Shown piece after piece: positions 8,379 to 17,154 of a stretch of 64,000 nucleotides of DNA. The notes under the pieces were generated by a model, which did not search any database, was not told the DNA's origin, and saw only the letters and a program-made list of their open reading frames with translations. Location of the stretch: contig CAMAQR010000007.1 of assembly GCA_945860375.1 (NCBI GenBank), positions 1 through 64,000 of the forward strand, written 5' to 3'. Each line of letters opens with the position of its first letter. Positions within the stretch are counted from its first letter, which is position 1. The translations under genes were made by a program, and so were the position numbers. The stretch comes from Pseudorhodobacter antarcticus (GTDB lineage: Bacteria > Pseudomonadota > Alphaproteobacteria > Rhodobacterales > Rhodobacteraceae).

Positions 8379-8915
8379 GTGAGAAACACCGTTCCCGTTC
8401 TGACAGTGTTCATCATTCAAGCGCTGTGCGCTGTGTTTTTTGTGTCGGATATCTTGTCGTCCTTCTTTGGGTTCACCACGACCCCGCTGTCTTGGGAATA
8501 CCGCGAATATCTTGAAATCGCTGCGGCTTTTGGGCTGATCATCGGTCTTGTGCTGGGTGCTATGTCACTCCGCCGTGCCTTTCGGGAACGCAATGTCGCC
8601 GAGGCACGTCTGCGCCGCGCATCGGGGGCCTTCATGGATCTGCTGGCCGAACGTTTCACCGAATGGGGCCTGACCCCGGCTGAAAAGGACGTGGCACTGT
8701 TTGCGATCAAGGGGCTGTCCACGCCCGACATCGCCGTGCTGCGCGCCACCTCTGAAGGCACGGTCAAGGCACAGACCAACGCGATTTACCGCAAAGCCGG
8801 GGTTTCGGGGCGGTCTCAACTGCTGTCTTTGTTCATTGACGATTTGATGCGGGATGAAACCGGGGGGCTGCGGTTGACGCCCGAGCCTCAACCCGCTGCC
8901 AAATCGGTGGCGTAA
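8379..8915 (+). CDS. Membrane-anchored LuxR-type regulator
   Basis: 178 residues with a GTG start at 8379. Two hydrophobic segments (about residues 5-30, VLTVFIIQALCAVFFVSDIL, and 46-66, IAAAFGLIIGLVLGAMSL) are followed by a short helical linker and a LuxR-type HTH (LTPAEKDVALFAIKGLSTPD, SEGTVKAQTNAIYRKAGVSG). A DNA-binding domain tethered to the inner membrane suggests sensing in the envelope, plausibly of the PepSY-like proteins encoded just upstream. No receiver or ligand domain is present. The 3' end overlaps the convergent DUF2237 gene by 28 bases. Confidence 0.85.
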   Translation: MRNTVPVLTVFIIQALCAVFFVSDILSSFFGFTTTPLSWEYREYLEIAAAFGLIIGLVLGAMSLRRAFRERNVAEARLRRASGAFMDLLAERFTEWGLTPAEKDVALFAIKGLSTPDIAVLRATSEGTVKAQTNAIYRKAGVSGRSQLLSLFIDDLMRDETGGLRLTPEPQPAAKSVA

Positions 8916-9268
8916 AGCCGCAGAACCGACAGCGGCACCACGTCCAGCGTGCGAATATGGGTGGCGGCCAGAACGGCCTTTGGGGCTGCCCCCTCGGTGT
9001 GGGCTTGCAAGAACCGCGCGGCGCACAGGCACCACCGATCACCGGGGTTCAGTCCGGCAAAGCCATATTCGGGGCGCGGGGTGGACAGGTCATTGCCAAG
9101 GTATTTCGACATCGCCAGAAACTCGGCTGTCATGATGGCGCAGACGGTGTGCATGCCCTGATCCATTGGCCCGGTGTCGCAGCAGCCGTTGCGGAAAAAG
9201 CCAGTGACGGGGTGGCTGCTGCAGGTTTCCAACGAAGTGCCTAGAACATTGACCGATGGTGCGCGCAT
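8888..9268 (-). CDS. DUF2237 family protein
   Basis: 126 residues from ATG 9268. Family features visible are SVNVLGTSLETCSSHPVTGF, then RNGCCDTGP, MTAEFLAMSKYLGNDLSTPR and the near-C-terminal GDRWCLCAARF. Several conserved cysteines are present. The biochemical role of DUF2237 is not established. It lies 4 bases downstream of the FAD monooxygenase gene and is probably co-transcribed with it. Confidence 0.85.
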   Translation of the reverse strand: MRAPSVNVLGTSLETCSSHPVTGFFRNGCCDTGPMDQGMHTVCAIMTAEFLAMSKYLGNDLSTPRPEYGFAGLNPGDRWCLCAARFLQAHTEGAAPKAVLAATHIRTLDVVPLSVLRLYATDLAAG

Positions 9269-9272
9269 TGGG

Positions 9273-10472
9273 TTACTCCGCCAAGGGGGTTTGGCCCGCA
9301 TCCTGACCGGGCCAGACCTGTGATGCAAGCGGCGGCATCAGCGTGCCCGACACCAGCCGCGACAGCACCGCGCGGATCGGGCGCAATTGACCCAAGGGCG
9401 CCAGCAGATGGTCGCGCAGCCGAGGCAGGATGCGGCTATCTGATTGATACATCGGGGTGAATGCCGCGCTCATCATCTGATAGCCGCGCACATGCCAGCG
9501 CCGCATCTGCGCATAGCGTGGCAGCGCGCCGTCCAACCCTTCGCGCAGCGCCACCGCCAAAGCCATAGCATCCAGCAGCGCCATATTGGCCCCTTGGCCC
9601 AACTGCGGGCTGGCGCGATGCGCGGCGTCGCCGATAAAAGCCAGTCCCGGCAGGTAGGGGCGGCGCAGAGTGCCGTGGCTATAGTGGGCAGGGGTCATCG
9701 CGGTGATCTGATCTGAAAACACCGCCATTTCGGGCCAGAATGCCGCCACTTCTGCCTTCCATTCGGTCAAGTCACGGGAGGGCCAGCCGTCCAGTTCTGC
9801 CCGTGGCATCGACCAGAACACCGCTGCAAGGGGTGTGGGATCATCCGGCAACCGCCCGATCGGCAGCACGCCCGCCATTCGGTGCGCCCCATGATAGCGC
9901 TGAATCAACCGGGTTTGCGAAAAGTCGGTTGCCGAAGGCCAAGGCACATGCCCCCAGATCGCGCCAAAGGGCAGGGCGCGCGCCGTCAGGGGGGACACCG
10001 CCGACCCCGCGCCCGAAGCGTCGATCACCAGATCAAACGGCCCCAACATGTCTGCCCCATCCCACAGCAGCCAGCGTTTTGCCCCTTCTTGCGGGGCGGC
10101 CGTCACATTGGCCGCGGTGACCACCTGCACGCCTGCGTCCCTTGCGGTCTGCCACAGAACCGCAAAAAGTGCTGCACGGTGCATCGCCAGTCCCGGGGCC
10201 CGCGCGGCATAGGCCACGTCCAGCACCGCGCGGCCACCCGCATGGCCCAGCATCCGCGAAATCGGCGCGGCATAGGCGCGCGCGGCTTGACCTGCACCGA
10301 GGGCGTCCAGCACTGCCAGCCCCACGGGTTGCAAAACCAGCCCGGACCCCACCGGGCGGGCCTGAGCAAAGCGTTCCGCGATGGTGACGCAGTGCCCCGC
10401 TTGAGCCAGCAGGCTGGCCACCGCCAAACCGCCCATACCCGCGCCAATAATGCCAATGGAACCCTGTTTCAT
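9273..10472 (-). CDS. FAD-dependent aromatic monooxygenase
   Basis: 399 residues from ATG 10472 (MKQGSIGIIGAGMGGLAVAS), where the dinucleotide-binding GxGxxG sits at the very start. An upstream in-frame ATG only adds a charged tail. The second FAD motif is seen as FIGDAAHRASPQLGQGANMA, and DLVIDASGAGS matches the DG-type motif region. This is the UbiH/salicylate-hydroxylase-like group A flavin monooxygenase family, which uses NAD(P)H and O2 to hydroxylate an aromatic or related substrate. The substrate cannot be told from the sequence. Confidence 0.88.
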   Translation of the reverse strand: MKQGSIGIIGAGMGGLAVASLLAQAGHCVTIAERFAQARPVGSGLVLQPVGLAVLDALGAGQAARAYAAPISRMLGHAGGRAVLDVAYAARAPGLAMHRAALFAVLWQTARDAGVQVVTAANVTAAPQEGAKRWLLWDGADMLGPFDLVIDASGAGSAVSPLTARALPFGAIWGHVPWPSATDFSQTRLIQRYHGAHRMAGVLPIGRLPDDPTPLAAVFWSMPRAELDGWPSRDLTEWKAEVAAFWPEMAVFSDQITAMTPAHYSHGTLRRPYLPGLAFIGDAAHRASPQLGQGANMALLDAMALAVALREGLDGALPRYAQMRRWHVRGYQMMSAAFTPMYQSDSRILPRLRDHLLAPLGQLRPIRAVLSRLVSGTLMPPLASQVWPGQDAGQTPLAE

Positions 10473-10592
10473 CAGCGCATTTGACCGAAGGCTTCCACGC
10501 CTCGCAAGCTCTTTTTCGGTCAGCATTTCCCCACTTTGCAGGTGGGCTGGCAGGCCCTATCATCAGCGCACGGTTTGCATTGGGGCATTATC

Positions 10593-13343
10593 ATGGACGG
10601 CATTATCGTATTGATCGGCTTGGTGATTTTGGCGATCCCGGCCTCCATCGTCACGCTGTTTGTTGGCCAGTCGGGTCTGAAGGCGCGGATTACGGTGCTG
10701 GAGCGGGTGGTGCGCGAACAGCGCGCTGCGCTGCAAGCCGGGCCTGCGCAAGCCGAGGCTGCGACGCCCATCGCCGTCACAGAAGTGCTTGGTGTGCCTC
10801 AGACCATCGCCCCCCAAGACGCCGTCCCCCAAGACGCCGTCCCCCAAACCATCGCGCCGTGGCAGATCGAGACAAGCGACGCGCCCGATCTGGCGGCGCA
10901 GGCGATTGCCGCGCAGACGCCGGATCAGAACCAGCCGCTGGTGCTGCGCGCCGACCGCTTTGGTGCCTTGGCGCAATGGCTGCGAGAGAACTGGGTTTAC
11001 GCCGTATCGGCGCTGTCTTTGGCGCTGGCGGGGGTGTTTTTTGTCCAATATGGCGTGGAAAAGGGTTTGCTGCCGCCCGGTCTGCGGGTTTTGGCGGCAA
11101 TTGCCTTTGGGGCCTGCCTGATCGGTGCGGGGGAGTGGGTGCGCCGCAGGCATGGGGATGAGGGGCAAACGTCAACCGCCCACCTGCCATCGGTGTTCGC
11201 GGGTGCGGGTCTGGTGTCGATCTTTGCCGCGGTGATGGCGGCGCGACAGATGTATGGGTTGATCGGCCCGGAACTGGCCTTTGCCGGGCATCTGGCCACG
11301 GCGGTGCTGGCGGTGGGATTGGGCTGGTTTTACGGGCCATTGCTGGTGGCTGTGGGGTTGCTGGGGGCGGCGGTTGCGCCGTTCATCGTGGCAGGCGGGT
11401 CCGCACCTTCGGCTTGGCTTTACGGCTATTACGGGGTGATCGCCTGTGTCGGGTTGGCGGTGGATGCGGTGCGGCGGTGGGCTTGGGTGTCGGTGCTGGC
11501 GCTGGTCTTGGGCTATGGCGGCGGGGCGCTGATCTATCTGGGCGGCGCGGGAGTGGCGGGCTGGGTTGGGCTGGCTTTGGCGCTGGCCTTCGCGGCGGTG
11601 GTGCTTCCGCTGCTGTCACTGGTGCCACGTCACGAGGGGCCGTTTGTGCTGCAAACCCTTATGTCTCATAGAAAAATCGGCTGGCCGCCGTTTCCTGTGC
11701 GTCTTGCCGCCGGCGCGGCTTTGGTGTCGACGCTGACGCTGGTGTTGCTGGCCGACCGTTCGCCCGCCGAGGCGATGCTGGCCATGGGCGGGCTGACACT
11801 GCTGGCGCTGGCCTATGTGGTATGGGCCGACCGGGCCGAGGGGCTGGCCGATCTGGGGACATTGCCTGCGGTGGGGTTCGTGGGCGCGCTGGTGATGCAG
11901 GGCTATGGTTACATGCCGGTCTATTGGGAGTTTTTAAGCCAAGCGATCGCCAGCCGACCGCCCGAAACATCCGCCCCGATGACGGTGACGATCCTGCTGG
12001 CGATGGCGGTTGCGATGTCGGCGGCGGCGGCGGTGCGGTCGTTCAAAGGGGGGGCGCTGGCGGTGCCTTTTGGCCTTGCCGCAGTGCTGGTGGCTCCGGT
12101 TTCTGCGGCGGTTCTGGAACTGCTTTGGGCCCCTGCACCTGTGCTGGGTGTTTACGCTTGGGCCCTGCATATCATGGGCTTGGCGGCTGCGATGGTGGCC
12201 TTGGCGCTGCGTTATGCGGGGTTGGACGCGGACAAACGACGGGTCGCTTATGCCACGCTTTCGGCGCTGTCGCTGATCGCTTTGGCGCTGTTCTTGCTGA
12301 CCACCAAGACTGCGCTGACGCTGGCTTTGGCGGTGCTGGCGCTGGTGGCGGCGGGGCTGGACCGCCGGTTCAAACTGCCCGAGATGGGCTGGTTTATCCA
12401 GTTGGCGGTGGCGGTTCTGGGCTATCGGCTGTTGGCCGATCCGGGCGTGGGCTGGGCGATGGACGCGCCTTTGGGGCAGGTGGTGCTGGCCTTTGGCGGG
12501 GTGATTGTGGCGCTGATCGCGGCGCTTTGGCTGCTGCCCGAGGGGCGGGTTTTGCCCAAGGGCGTGCTGGAATCGGCGGTGGCGGGGTTTGGCGCAATAC
12601 TGATCAACGTGTTGATTTCACGTTGGCTTTTGCCAGACAGTGTCGACGCCACCAATAATTTCGACTCGCATTGGGGTTACGCGCTGAACGCGATACCTTG
12701 GCTTGTGTTGATGCTGATGCAACTGTACCGGGCGCGTTTGGGCGGCGTTTTGAGGCGTTTGCGTCAGGCCATCGCGGTGGTGGCGGGGGGTCTGGCGGCG
12801 CTGGCTTTGGCAGCCGCTGTTGTGCCTTTCAACCCATTGTTCAGCCGCTATCCCGATGACAATGGCGGGCTGGTCAAAGGGCCGATGATTTTGGACAGTC
12901 TGCTGCTTGCCTATGGCGTGCCGGGGTTGATCCTGTTGGCGGCGGCTTGGCGGTTGCCGGGGTTGCAACGCCTTGTAAAGATTTGGTTTGCGGGTGCGGG
13001 TACTGGTCTTTTGATGCTCTATGCGGGGCTTGAGATCCGGCGCTTCTGGCAGGGCGATTGGCTAGGCGCGCCGGGGGTCGAGCAGGGTGAGCTTTACACC
13101 TACACACTTGCGCTGATGCTTTTGGGCGCGGCGCTGTTGTATCAGGCGGTGGCAACGCGGTCGGTGACGCTGCGGCGGGTGGCGATGGCGGTGATCGGTC
13201 TGACGATTGCCAAGGTGTTCTTGCTGGATGCGGCGGGTTTGACCGGGTTGACGCGGGTGATCAGCTTCCTTGGGCTGGGTCTGTCGCTGGCGGGGTTGGC
13301 GTGGCTGAACCGCTGGGTGGGTGAGGCGGTGAAAGATCGTTAA
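10593..13343 (+). CDS. DUF2339 large polytopic membrane protein
   Basis: 916 residues from ATG 10593. After a first membrane helix and a short coiled segment (LKARITVLERVVREQRAALQ) comes a Pro/Ala/Gln-rich linker with an in-frame repeat (APQDAVPQDAVPQTIAP). The rest is a long run of more than twenty hydrophobic helices from LRENWVYAVSALSLALAGVF to the end, as in the DUF2339 family. The function of these proteins is not established; some are linked to envelope phenotypes. It stands between divergent and unrelated genes. Confidence 0.85.
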   Translation: MDGIIVLIGLVILAIPASIVTLFVGQSGLKARITVLERVVREQRAALQAGPAQAEAATPIAVTEVLGVPQTIAPQDAVPQDAVPQTIAPWQIETSDAPDLAAQAIAAQTPDQNQPLVLRADRFGALAQWLRENWVYAVSALSLALAGVFFVQYGVEKGLLPPGLRVLAAIAFGACLIGAGEWVRRRHGDEGQTSTAHLPSVFAGAGLVSIFAAVMAARQMYGLIGPELAFAGHLATAVLAVGLGWFYGPLLVAVGLLGAAVAPFIVAGGSAPSAWLYGYYGVIACVGLAVDAVRRWAWVSVLALVLGYGGGALIYLGGAGVAGWVGLALALAFAAVVLPLLSLVPRHEGPFVLQTLMSHRKIGWPPFPVRLAAGAALVSTLTLVLLADRSPAEAMLAMGGLTLLALAYVVWADRAEGLADLGTLPAVGFVGALVMQGYGYMPVYWEFLSQAIASRPPETSAPMTVTILLAMAVAMSAAAAVRSFKGGALAVPFGLAAVLVAPVSAAVLELLWAPAPVLGVYAWALHIMGLAAAMVALALRYAGLDADKRRVAYATLSALSLIALALFLLTTKTALTLALAVLALVAAGLDRRFKLPEMGWFIQLAVAVLGYRLLADPGVGWAMDAPLGQVVLAFGGVIVALIAALWLLPEGRVLPKGVLESAVAGFGAILINVLISRWLLPDSVDATNNFDSHWGYALNAIPWLVLMLMQLYRARLGGVLRRLRQAIAVVAGGLAALALAAAVVPFNPLFSRYPDDNGGLVKGPMILDSLLLAYGVPGLILLAAAWRLPGLQRLVKIWFAGAGTGLLMLYAGLEIRRFWQGDWLGAPGVEQGELYTYTLALMLLGAALLYQAVATRSVTLRRVAMAVIGLTIAKVFLLDAAGLTGLTRVISFLGLGLSLAGLAWLNRWVGEAVKDR

Positions 13344-13815
13344 GCCTATGGGGACGCTGCGTTAATCTGGAAAACGGCTGGGTTTTTCGCGTCGGTTATC
13401 CGGGGGGTTGGCGTGGTTTATCCGTCCCTACGCGCGTCGGGACGGCAAGGCCGTTAACCTTGGCGGCGAATCGCAGCAGATTCGGCGGTCAGGTGCCTTC
13501 ATCCGCCAAGCCCATCCGCATGCCGCGCCCGATGCTACGGGCCAAAACCGACCTTGCATCGGGGGGATCGGCGGGGGATGGGGAAGCGGGCAAGGGCTGT
13601 CATTTGGTCCGCCTGCGCCGGTGTTCGCGGGGTCGCAATCGGGCAGGCTGACGCAGGCCCCTTTACCGCAGCGCGCCCCTTTCCTATAAGGCCCGCATGG
13701 ACCGCATATTCGTGAGCATCATCCGAATTATCGGCCCGGCGCGCTGACCCGTTCAGACGCCGGGAGTTTGGTGCTTGGCACCCCGACCGATACCCCATTT
13801 GCAAGGACCGCCGCG
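13344..13815. other. 472-base intergenic region before ileS
   Basis: No gene or RNA is recognised. Short open frames exist but have no start signal or family resemblance. It presumably holds the ileS promoter. Confidence 0.4.
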
Positions 13816-16788
13816 ATGTGCGCTGATACACCTGCCGACTATTCGACCACCGTTTTCCTGCCCGAAACCGAGTTTCCGATGCGGGCGGGCCTGCCTGCGC
13901 GCGAACCTGACTGGCTGGCGCGCTGGGAGCAGATCGGCGTCTATGACCGCCTGCGCGAGAAAACCGGGCGGGTGCCGTTCACGCTGCACGACGGCCCGCC
14001 TTACGCCAACGGGCATTTGCACATCGGCCATGCGCTGAACAAGATCCTCAAGGATATGGTGGTGCGCAGCCAGCAGATGATGGGCAAGGATGCCCGTTAT
14101 GTGCCGGGCTGGGATTGCCACGGCCTGCCGATCGAGTGGAAGATCGAAGAGCAGTACCGGGCCAAGGGGCTGAACAAGGACGACGTCGATATCGTCGATT
14201 TCCGTCAGGAATGCCGCCGCTTTGCCGAGGGCTGGATCGACATTCAGCGCGCCGAGTTCAAGCGTTTGGGCGTGACGGGCAAGTGGGAAGACCCCTATCT
14301 GACCATGGACTACCACGCCGAAGCGGTGATCGCGGATGAGTTCATGAAATTCGTCAACAATGGCGCGCTGTATCAAGGATCCAAGCCGGTGATGTGGTCG
14401 CCGGTCGAGAAAACCGCGCTGGCCGAGGCCGAGGTGGAATATCACGACATCACCAGCCACACGATCTGGGTGGCGTTTCCGGTGGTGGCGCTAAGCAGCA
14501 GCGGAACTTTTGTAGCCGCTGGTGGAGAAGCTGAACATCTTGCATCAGAAAAAGCTTCGTCTCTGGCTTTTCTCGAACGCAACACAGTGCCTTTTTCTAT
14601 CGTTATCTGGACGACCACACCCTGGACCATCCCACAAAACAGGGCAGTGTCGTTTAATCCGTCCATTGCTTATAGCCTTTACGAAATCGTTAAGTCTCAA
14701 GAGGACGGCGGCAACTCTGTTGAGCGCGTCGTGCTGGCTGACAAGCTAGCCGCGAGCGTATTCGCTGCTGCAAAACTGCCAGATGACTCAGTCAAGCGGA
14801 TTGCATCCTTTGATCCTTCCGGCATGACCCTTGCCCATCCCTATCGCGGAATCGATGGCGGCGCAGGCGAGTGGGACTACGATGTCCCCCTGCTCCCCGG
14901 CGATCATGTCACCGACGACGCAGGCACGGGTTTTGTCCATACCGCCCCGTCCCACGGCGATGACGACTATCAGATGGGTCTGAAATTTGGTCTGCCGATG
15001 ACCTATAACGTCGAGGCCGATGGTTCCTACCGCGCCGATCTGCCGCTGTTTGGCGGCCAGTTCATCATCAATGCCGAGGGCAAAGAGGGGGCGGCCAACG
15101 TCAGCAATATCAAGGCTTTGCATGCACAAGGCGCGTTGTTCGCCAAAGGCAAGATGAAGCACAGCTACCCGCATTCGTGGCGATCCAAAGCACCGCTGAT
15201 CTATCGCAACACGCCGCAGTGGTTCGTGGCGATTGACAAGGTGCTGGACGATGGCATGGGGACCTATGGCGATACCATCCGTCAGCGGGCGCTCAATTCG
15301 ATCAACCAACTGGTGACATGGACCCCGATTGCGGGCCGCAACCGCCTGCACTCGATGATCGAGGCGCGGCCCGATTGGGTGTTGTCACGTCAACGCGCTT
15401 GGGGCGTGCCGCTGACCTGCTTTACGAAAGTGGGCGCAAAGCCGACCGATGCCGATTTCATCTTGCGCGATCAGGAGGTCAACGCCCGCATCAAGGCGGC
15501 GTTCGAGGCGGACGGTGCAGACGTTTGGTACAGCGCCGGTTTCAAGGACAAGACGTTGGCGGGCGTCGTGGACCCTTCGGATTACACGCAGGTCTTTGAC
15601 GTGCTGGACGTCTGGTTTGACAGTGGCTCCACCCATGCCTTCGTGCTGCGCGACCGCGCGGATGGGTCGGCGGATGGCATTGCCGACCTGTACCTTGAGG
15701 GCACCGATCAGCACCGCGGCTGGTTCCATTCCTCGATGCTGCAGGCCTGCGGCACCAAGGGCCGCGCGCCCTATCGCGGGGTTTTGACGCATGGGTTCAC
15801 GCTGGATGAAAAGGGCATGAAGATGTCCAAATCCATCGGCAACACCGTGGCCCCCGAAGAGGTGATCAAGGAATACGGCGCAGATATTCTGCGGCTGTGG
15901 GTGGCCTTGTCCGACTACACCGTCGATCTGCGCATCGGCAAGGAAATCCTGAAAGGCGTCGCCGACAGCTATCGCCGTTTGCGCAACACCATGCGGTTCT
16001 TGCTTGGGAACCTTGCGGGCTTTTCGGACGCCGAGAAGGTGGATTTGAAGGACATGCCGGAGCTGGAGCAATGGCTGCTGCACCGTCTGGCCGAGTTGGA
16101 CGCCGAAGTGCGCAACGGTTATGCGCGCTATGATTTCCAGGGCGTGTTCCAAAAGCTGTTCACCTTTGCCACCACCGATCTGTCGGCGGTCTATTTCGAT
16201 ATCCGCAAGGATGTCTTGTATTGCGATGCCGCAGACTCGCTGCGCCGTCGCGCCGCGCGCACGGTGATGGACATCGTTTTCCACCGCCTGACCACTTGGC
16301 TGGCCCCGGTGCTGGTGTTCACCATGGAAGAGGTCTGGCTGTGCCGCTTCCCGGCCGAGGGTTCGTCGGTGCATCTGGTCGATATGCCGGAAACGCCTGC
16401 GGAATGGCTGAACCCGGGCTTGGCGGCGAAGTGGGAATCGGTCCGCGCCGCCCGCCGGGTGGTCAATGGCGCGCTGGAAGTGCAGCGCACGGCCAAGGTG
16501 ATCGGGGCAAGTCTGGAGGCCGCCCCGGTGGTGCATGTTGCCGATACCGCGATTCTGGCCGCGCTGAAGTCGATTGATTTCGCGGAGGGCTGCATCACAT
16601 CGGATATCCAACTGACCGCCGACGACGCGCCGCCCGAGGCGTTCCGTCTGCCCGAAGTGCCAGGAATCGCTGTGGTTTTTGAACTGGCGATGGGCGAGAA
16701 ATGCCAACGCTGCTGGCAGATCAAGCCAGACGTTGGCACCCACAGGCACGCCCAAACCTGCGCGCGCTGCGACGCGGCTTTGGGGTAA
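13816..16788 (+). CDS. ileS: Isoleucyl-tRNA synthetase
   Basis: 990 residues from ATG 13816. It charges tRNA-Ile with isoleucine and edits mischarged valine. The HIGH signature lies in ANGHLHIGHALNKI and KMSKS in KGMKMSKSIGNT. The CP1 editing domain follows VEKTALAEAEVEYHD and includes WTTTPWTIPQNRA and DDAGTGFVHTAPSHG. The C-terminal zinc-type Cys pairs (CQRCW and CARC) are present. One segment inside the editing domain (about 14485-14840) has clearly lower G/C and different codon choice (CTA, TCT, GTA, ACA) from the flanks, suggesting a gene-internal recombination. It stands alone. Confidence 0.97.
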   Translation: MCADTPADYSTTVFLPETEFPMRAGLPAREPDWLARWEQIGVYDRLREKTGRVPFTLHDGPPYANGHLHIGHALNKILKDMVVRSQQMMGKDARYVPGWDCHGLPIEWKIEEQYRAKGLNKDDVDIVDFRQECRRFAEGWIDIQRAEFKRLGVTGKWEDPYLTMDYHAEAVIADEFMKFVNNGALYQGSKPVMWSPVEKTALAEAEVEYHDITSHTIWVAFPVVALSSSGTFVAAGGEAEHLASEKASSLAFLERNTVPFSIVIWTTTPWTIPQNRAVSFNPSIAYSLYEIVKSQEDGGNSVERVVLADKLAASVFAAAKLPDDSVKRIASFDPSGMTLAHPYRGIDGGAGEWDYDVPLLPGDHVTDDAGTGFVHTAPSHGDDDYQMGLKFGLPMTYNVEADGSYRADLPLFGGQFIINAEGKEGAANVSNIKALHAQGALFAKGKMKHSYPHSWRSKAPLIYRNTPQWFVAIDKVLDDGMGTYGDTIRQRALNSINQLVTWTPIAGRNRLHSMIEARPDWVLSRQRAWGVPLTCFTKVGAKPTDADFILRDQEVNARIKAAFEADGADVWYSAGFKDKTLAGVVDPSDYTQVFDVLDVWFDSGSTHAFVLRDRADGSADGIADLYLEGTDQHRGWFHSSMLQACGTKGRAPYRGVLTHGFTLDEKGMKMSKSIGNTVAPEEVIKEYGADILRLWVALSDYTVDLRIGKEILKGVADSYRRLRNTMRFLLGNLAGFSDAEKVDLKDMPELEQWLLHRLAELDAEVRNGYARYDFQGVFQKLFTFATTDLSAVYFDIRKDVLYCDAADSLRRRAARTVMDIVFHRLTTWLAPVLVFTMEEVWLCRFPAEGSSVHLVDMPETPAEWLNPGLAAKWESVRAARRVVNGALEVQRTAKVIGASLEAAPVVHVADTAILAALKSIDFAEGCITSDIQLTADDAPPEAFRLPEVPGIAVVFELAMGEKCQRCWQIKPDVGTHRHAQTCARCDAALG

Positions 16789-16795
16789 AAAGCAC

Positions 16796-16866
16796 CGCGC
16801 CGCCCGGGATCACATCCGGGGCGGCGGGGTGGCTGTGTGGCCCCGGGTCACGTCCGGGGCGGCGTC
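16796..16866. repeat. Two tandem REP-like hairpins after ileS
   Basis: Two related GC-rich inverted repeats follow one another. The first has arms GCCGCCCGGGAT and ATCCGGGGCGGC. The second has arms close to GCCCCGGG and TCCGGGGC. They share the core TCACxTCCGGGGCGGCG as a direct repeat. They could act as the ileS terminator for both convergent genes or as REP-like dispersed elements. No T run follows. Confidence 0.55.
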
Positions 16867-16875
16867 GATGTCATG

Positions 16876-17046
16876 CTAGGCGTGGACGATGGCAAAGCGC
16901 GGCTTGGGCTGGGCCGGGGTGCCCTCGCGCAGCAGGCATTCCACGTCGAAACGGGTCAGGCCGATATCGTCCAGAAAATGATCATCGGCGCGGGCCAGCA
17001 GAGCGGCGATGGCGGGGCGCTGGTGGGCAAACAGGGCTTTGATCAT
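16876..17046 (-). CDS. DUF1127 small protein
   Basis: 56 residues. The motif FLDDIGLTRFDVE is the DUF1127 (YjiS-like) signature, a short Arg/Asp-rich helical module at the C-terminal half of very small alphaproteobacterial proteins. DUF1127 proteins are abundant in Rhodobacteraceae; some affect RNA turnover or phosphate and carbon metabolism, but no specific role can be assigned here. It is divergent from the LysR-type gene across 108 bases, a pairing that suggests control by that regulator. Confidence 0.8.
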   Translation of the reverse strand: MIKALFAHQRPAIAALLARADDHFLDDIGLTRFDVECLLREGTPAQPKPRFAIVHA

Positions 17047-17154
17047 GGCGGACTCCTTCTCGGCAGATCGATTGGCCTGCTTTTGCGCCAAGGATTGACA
17101 TAAGACAAACGAATTGAAATCATGGGTGCCATCAGTAATGCGAATGGCAATCCC

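Noticed and set aside
13408..13689. Short frame in the gap before ileS
   Set aside because: No ribosome site, no family resemblance, and a composition typical of empty frames.
15385..16755. Antisense frame of 456 codons inside ileS
   Set aside because: It lies fully within a well-supported ileS with all signatures, and its product shows no family features.
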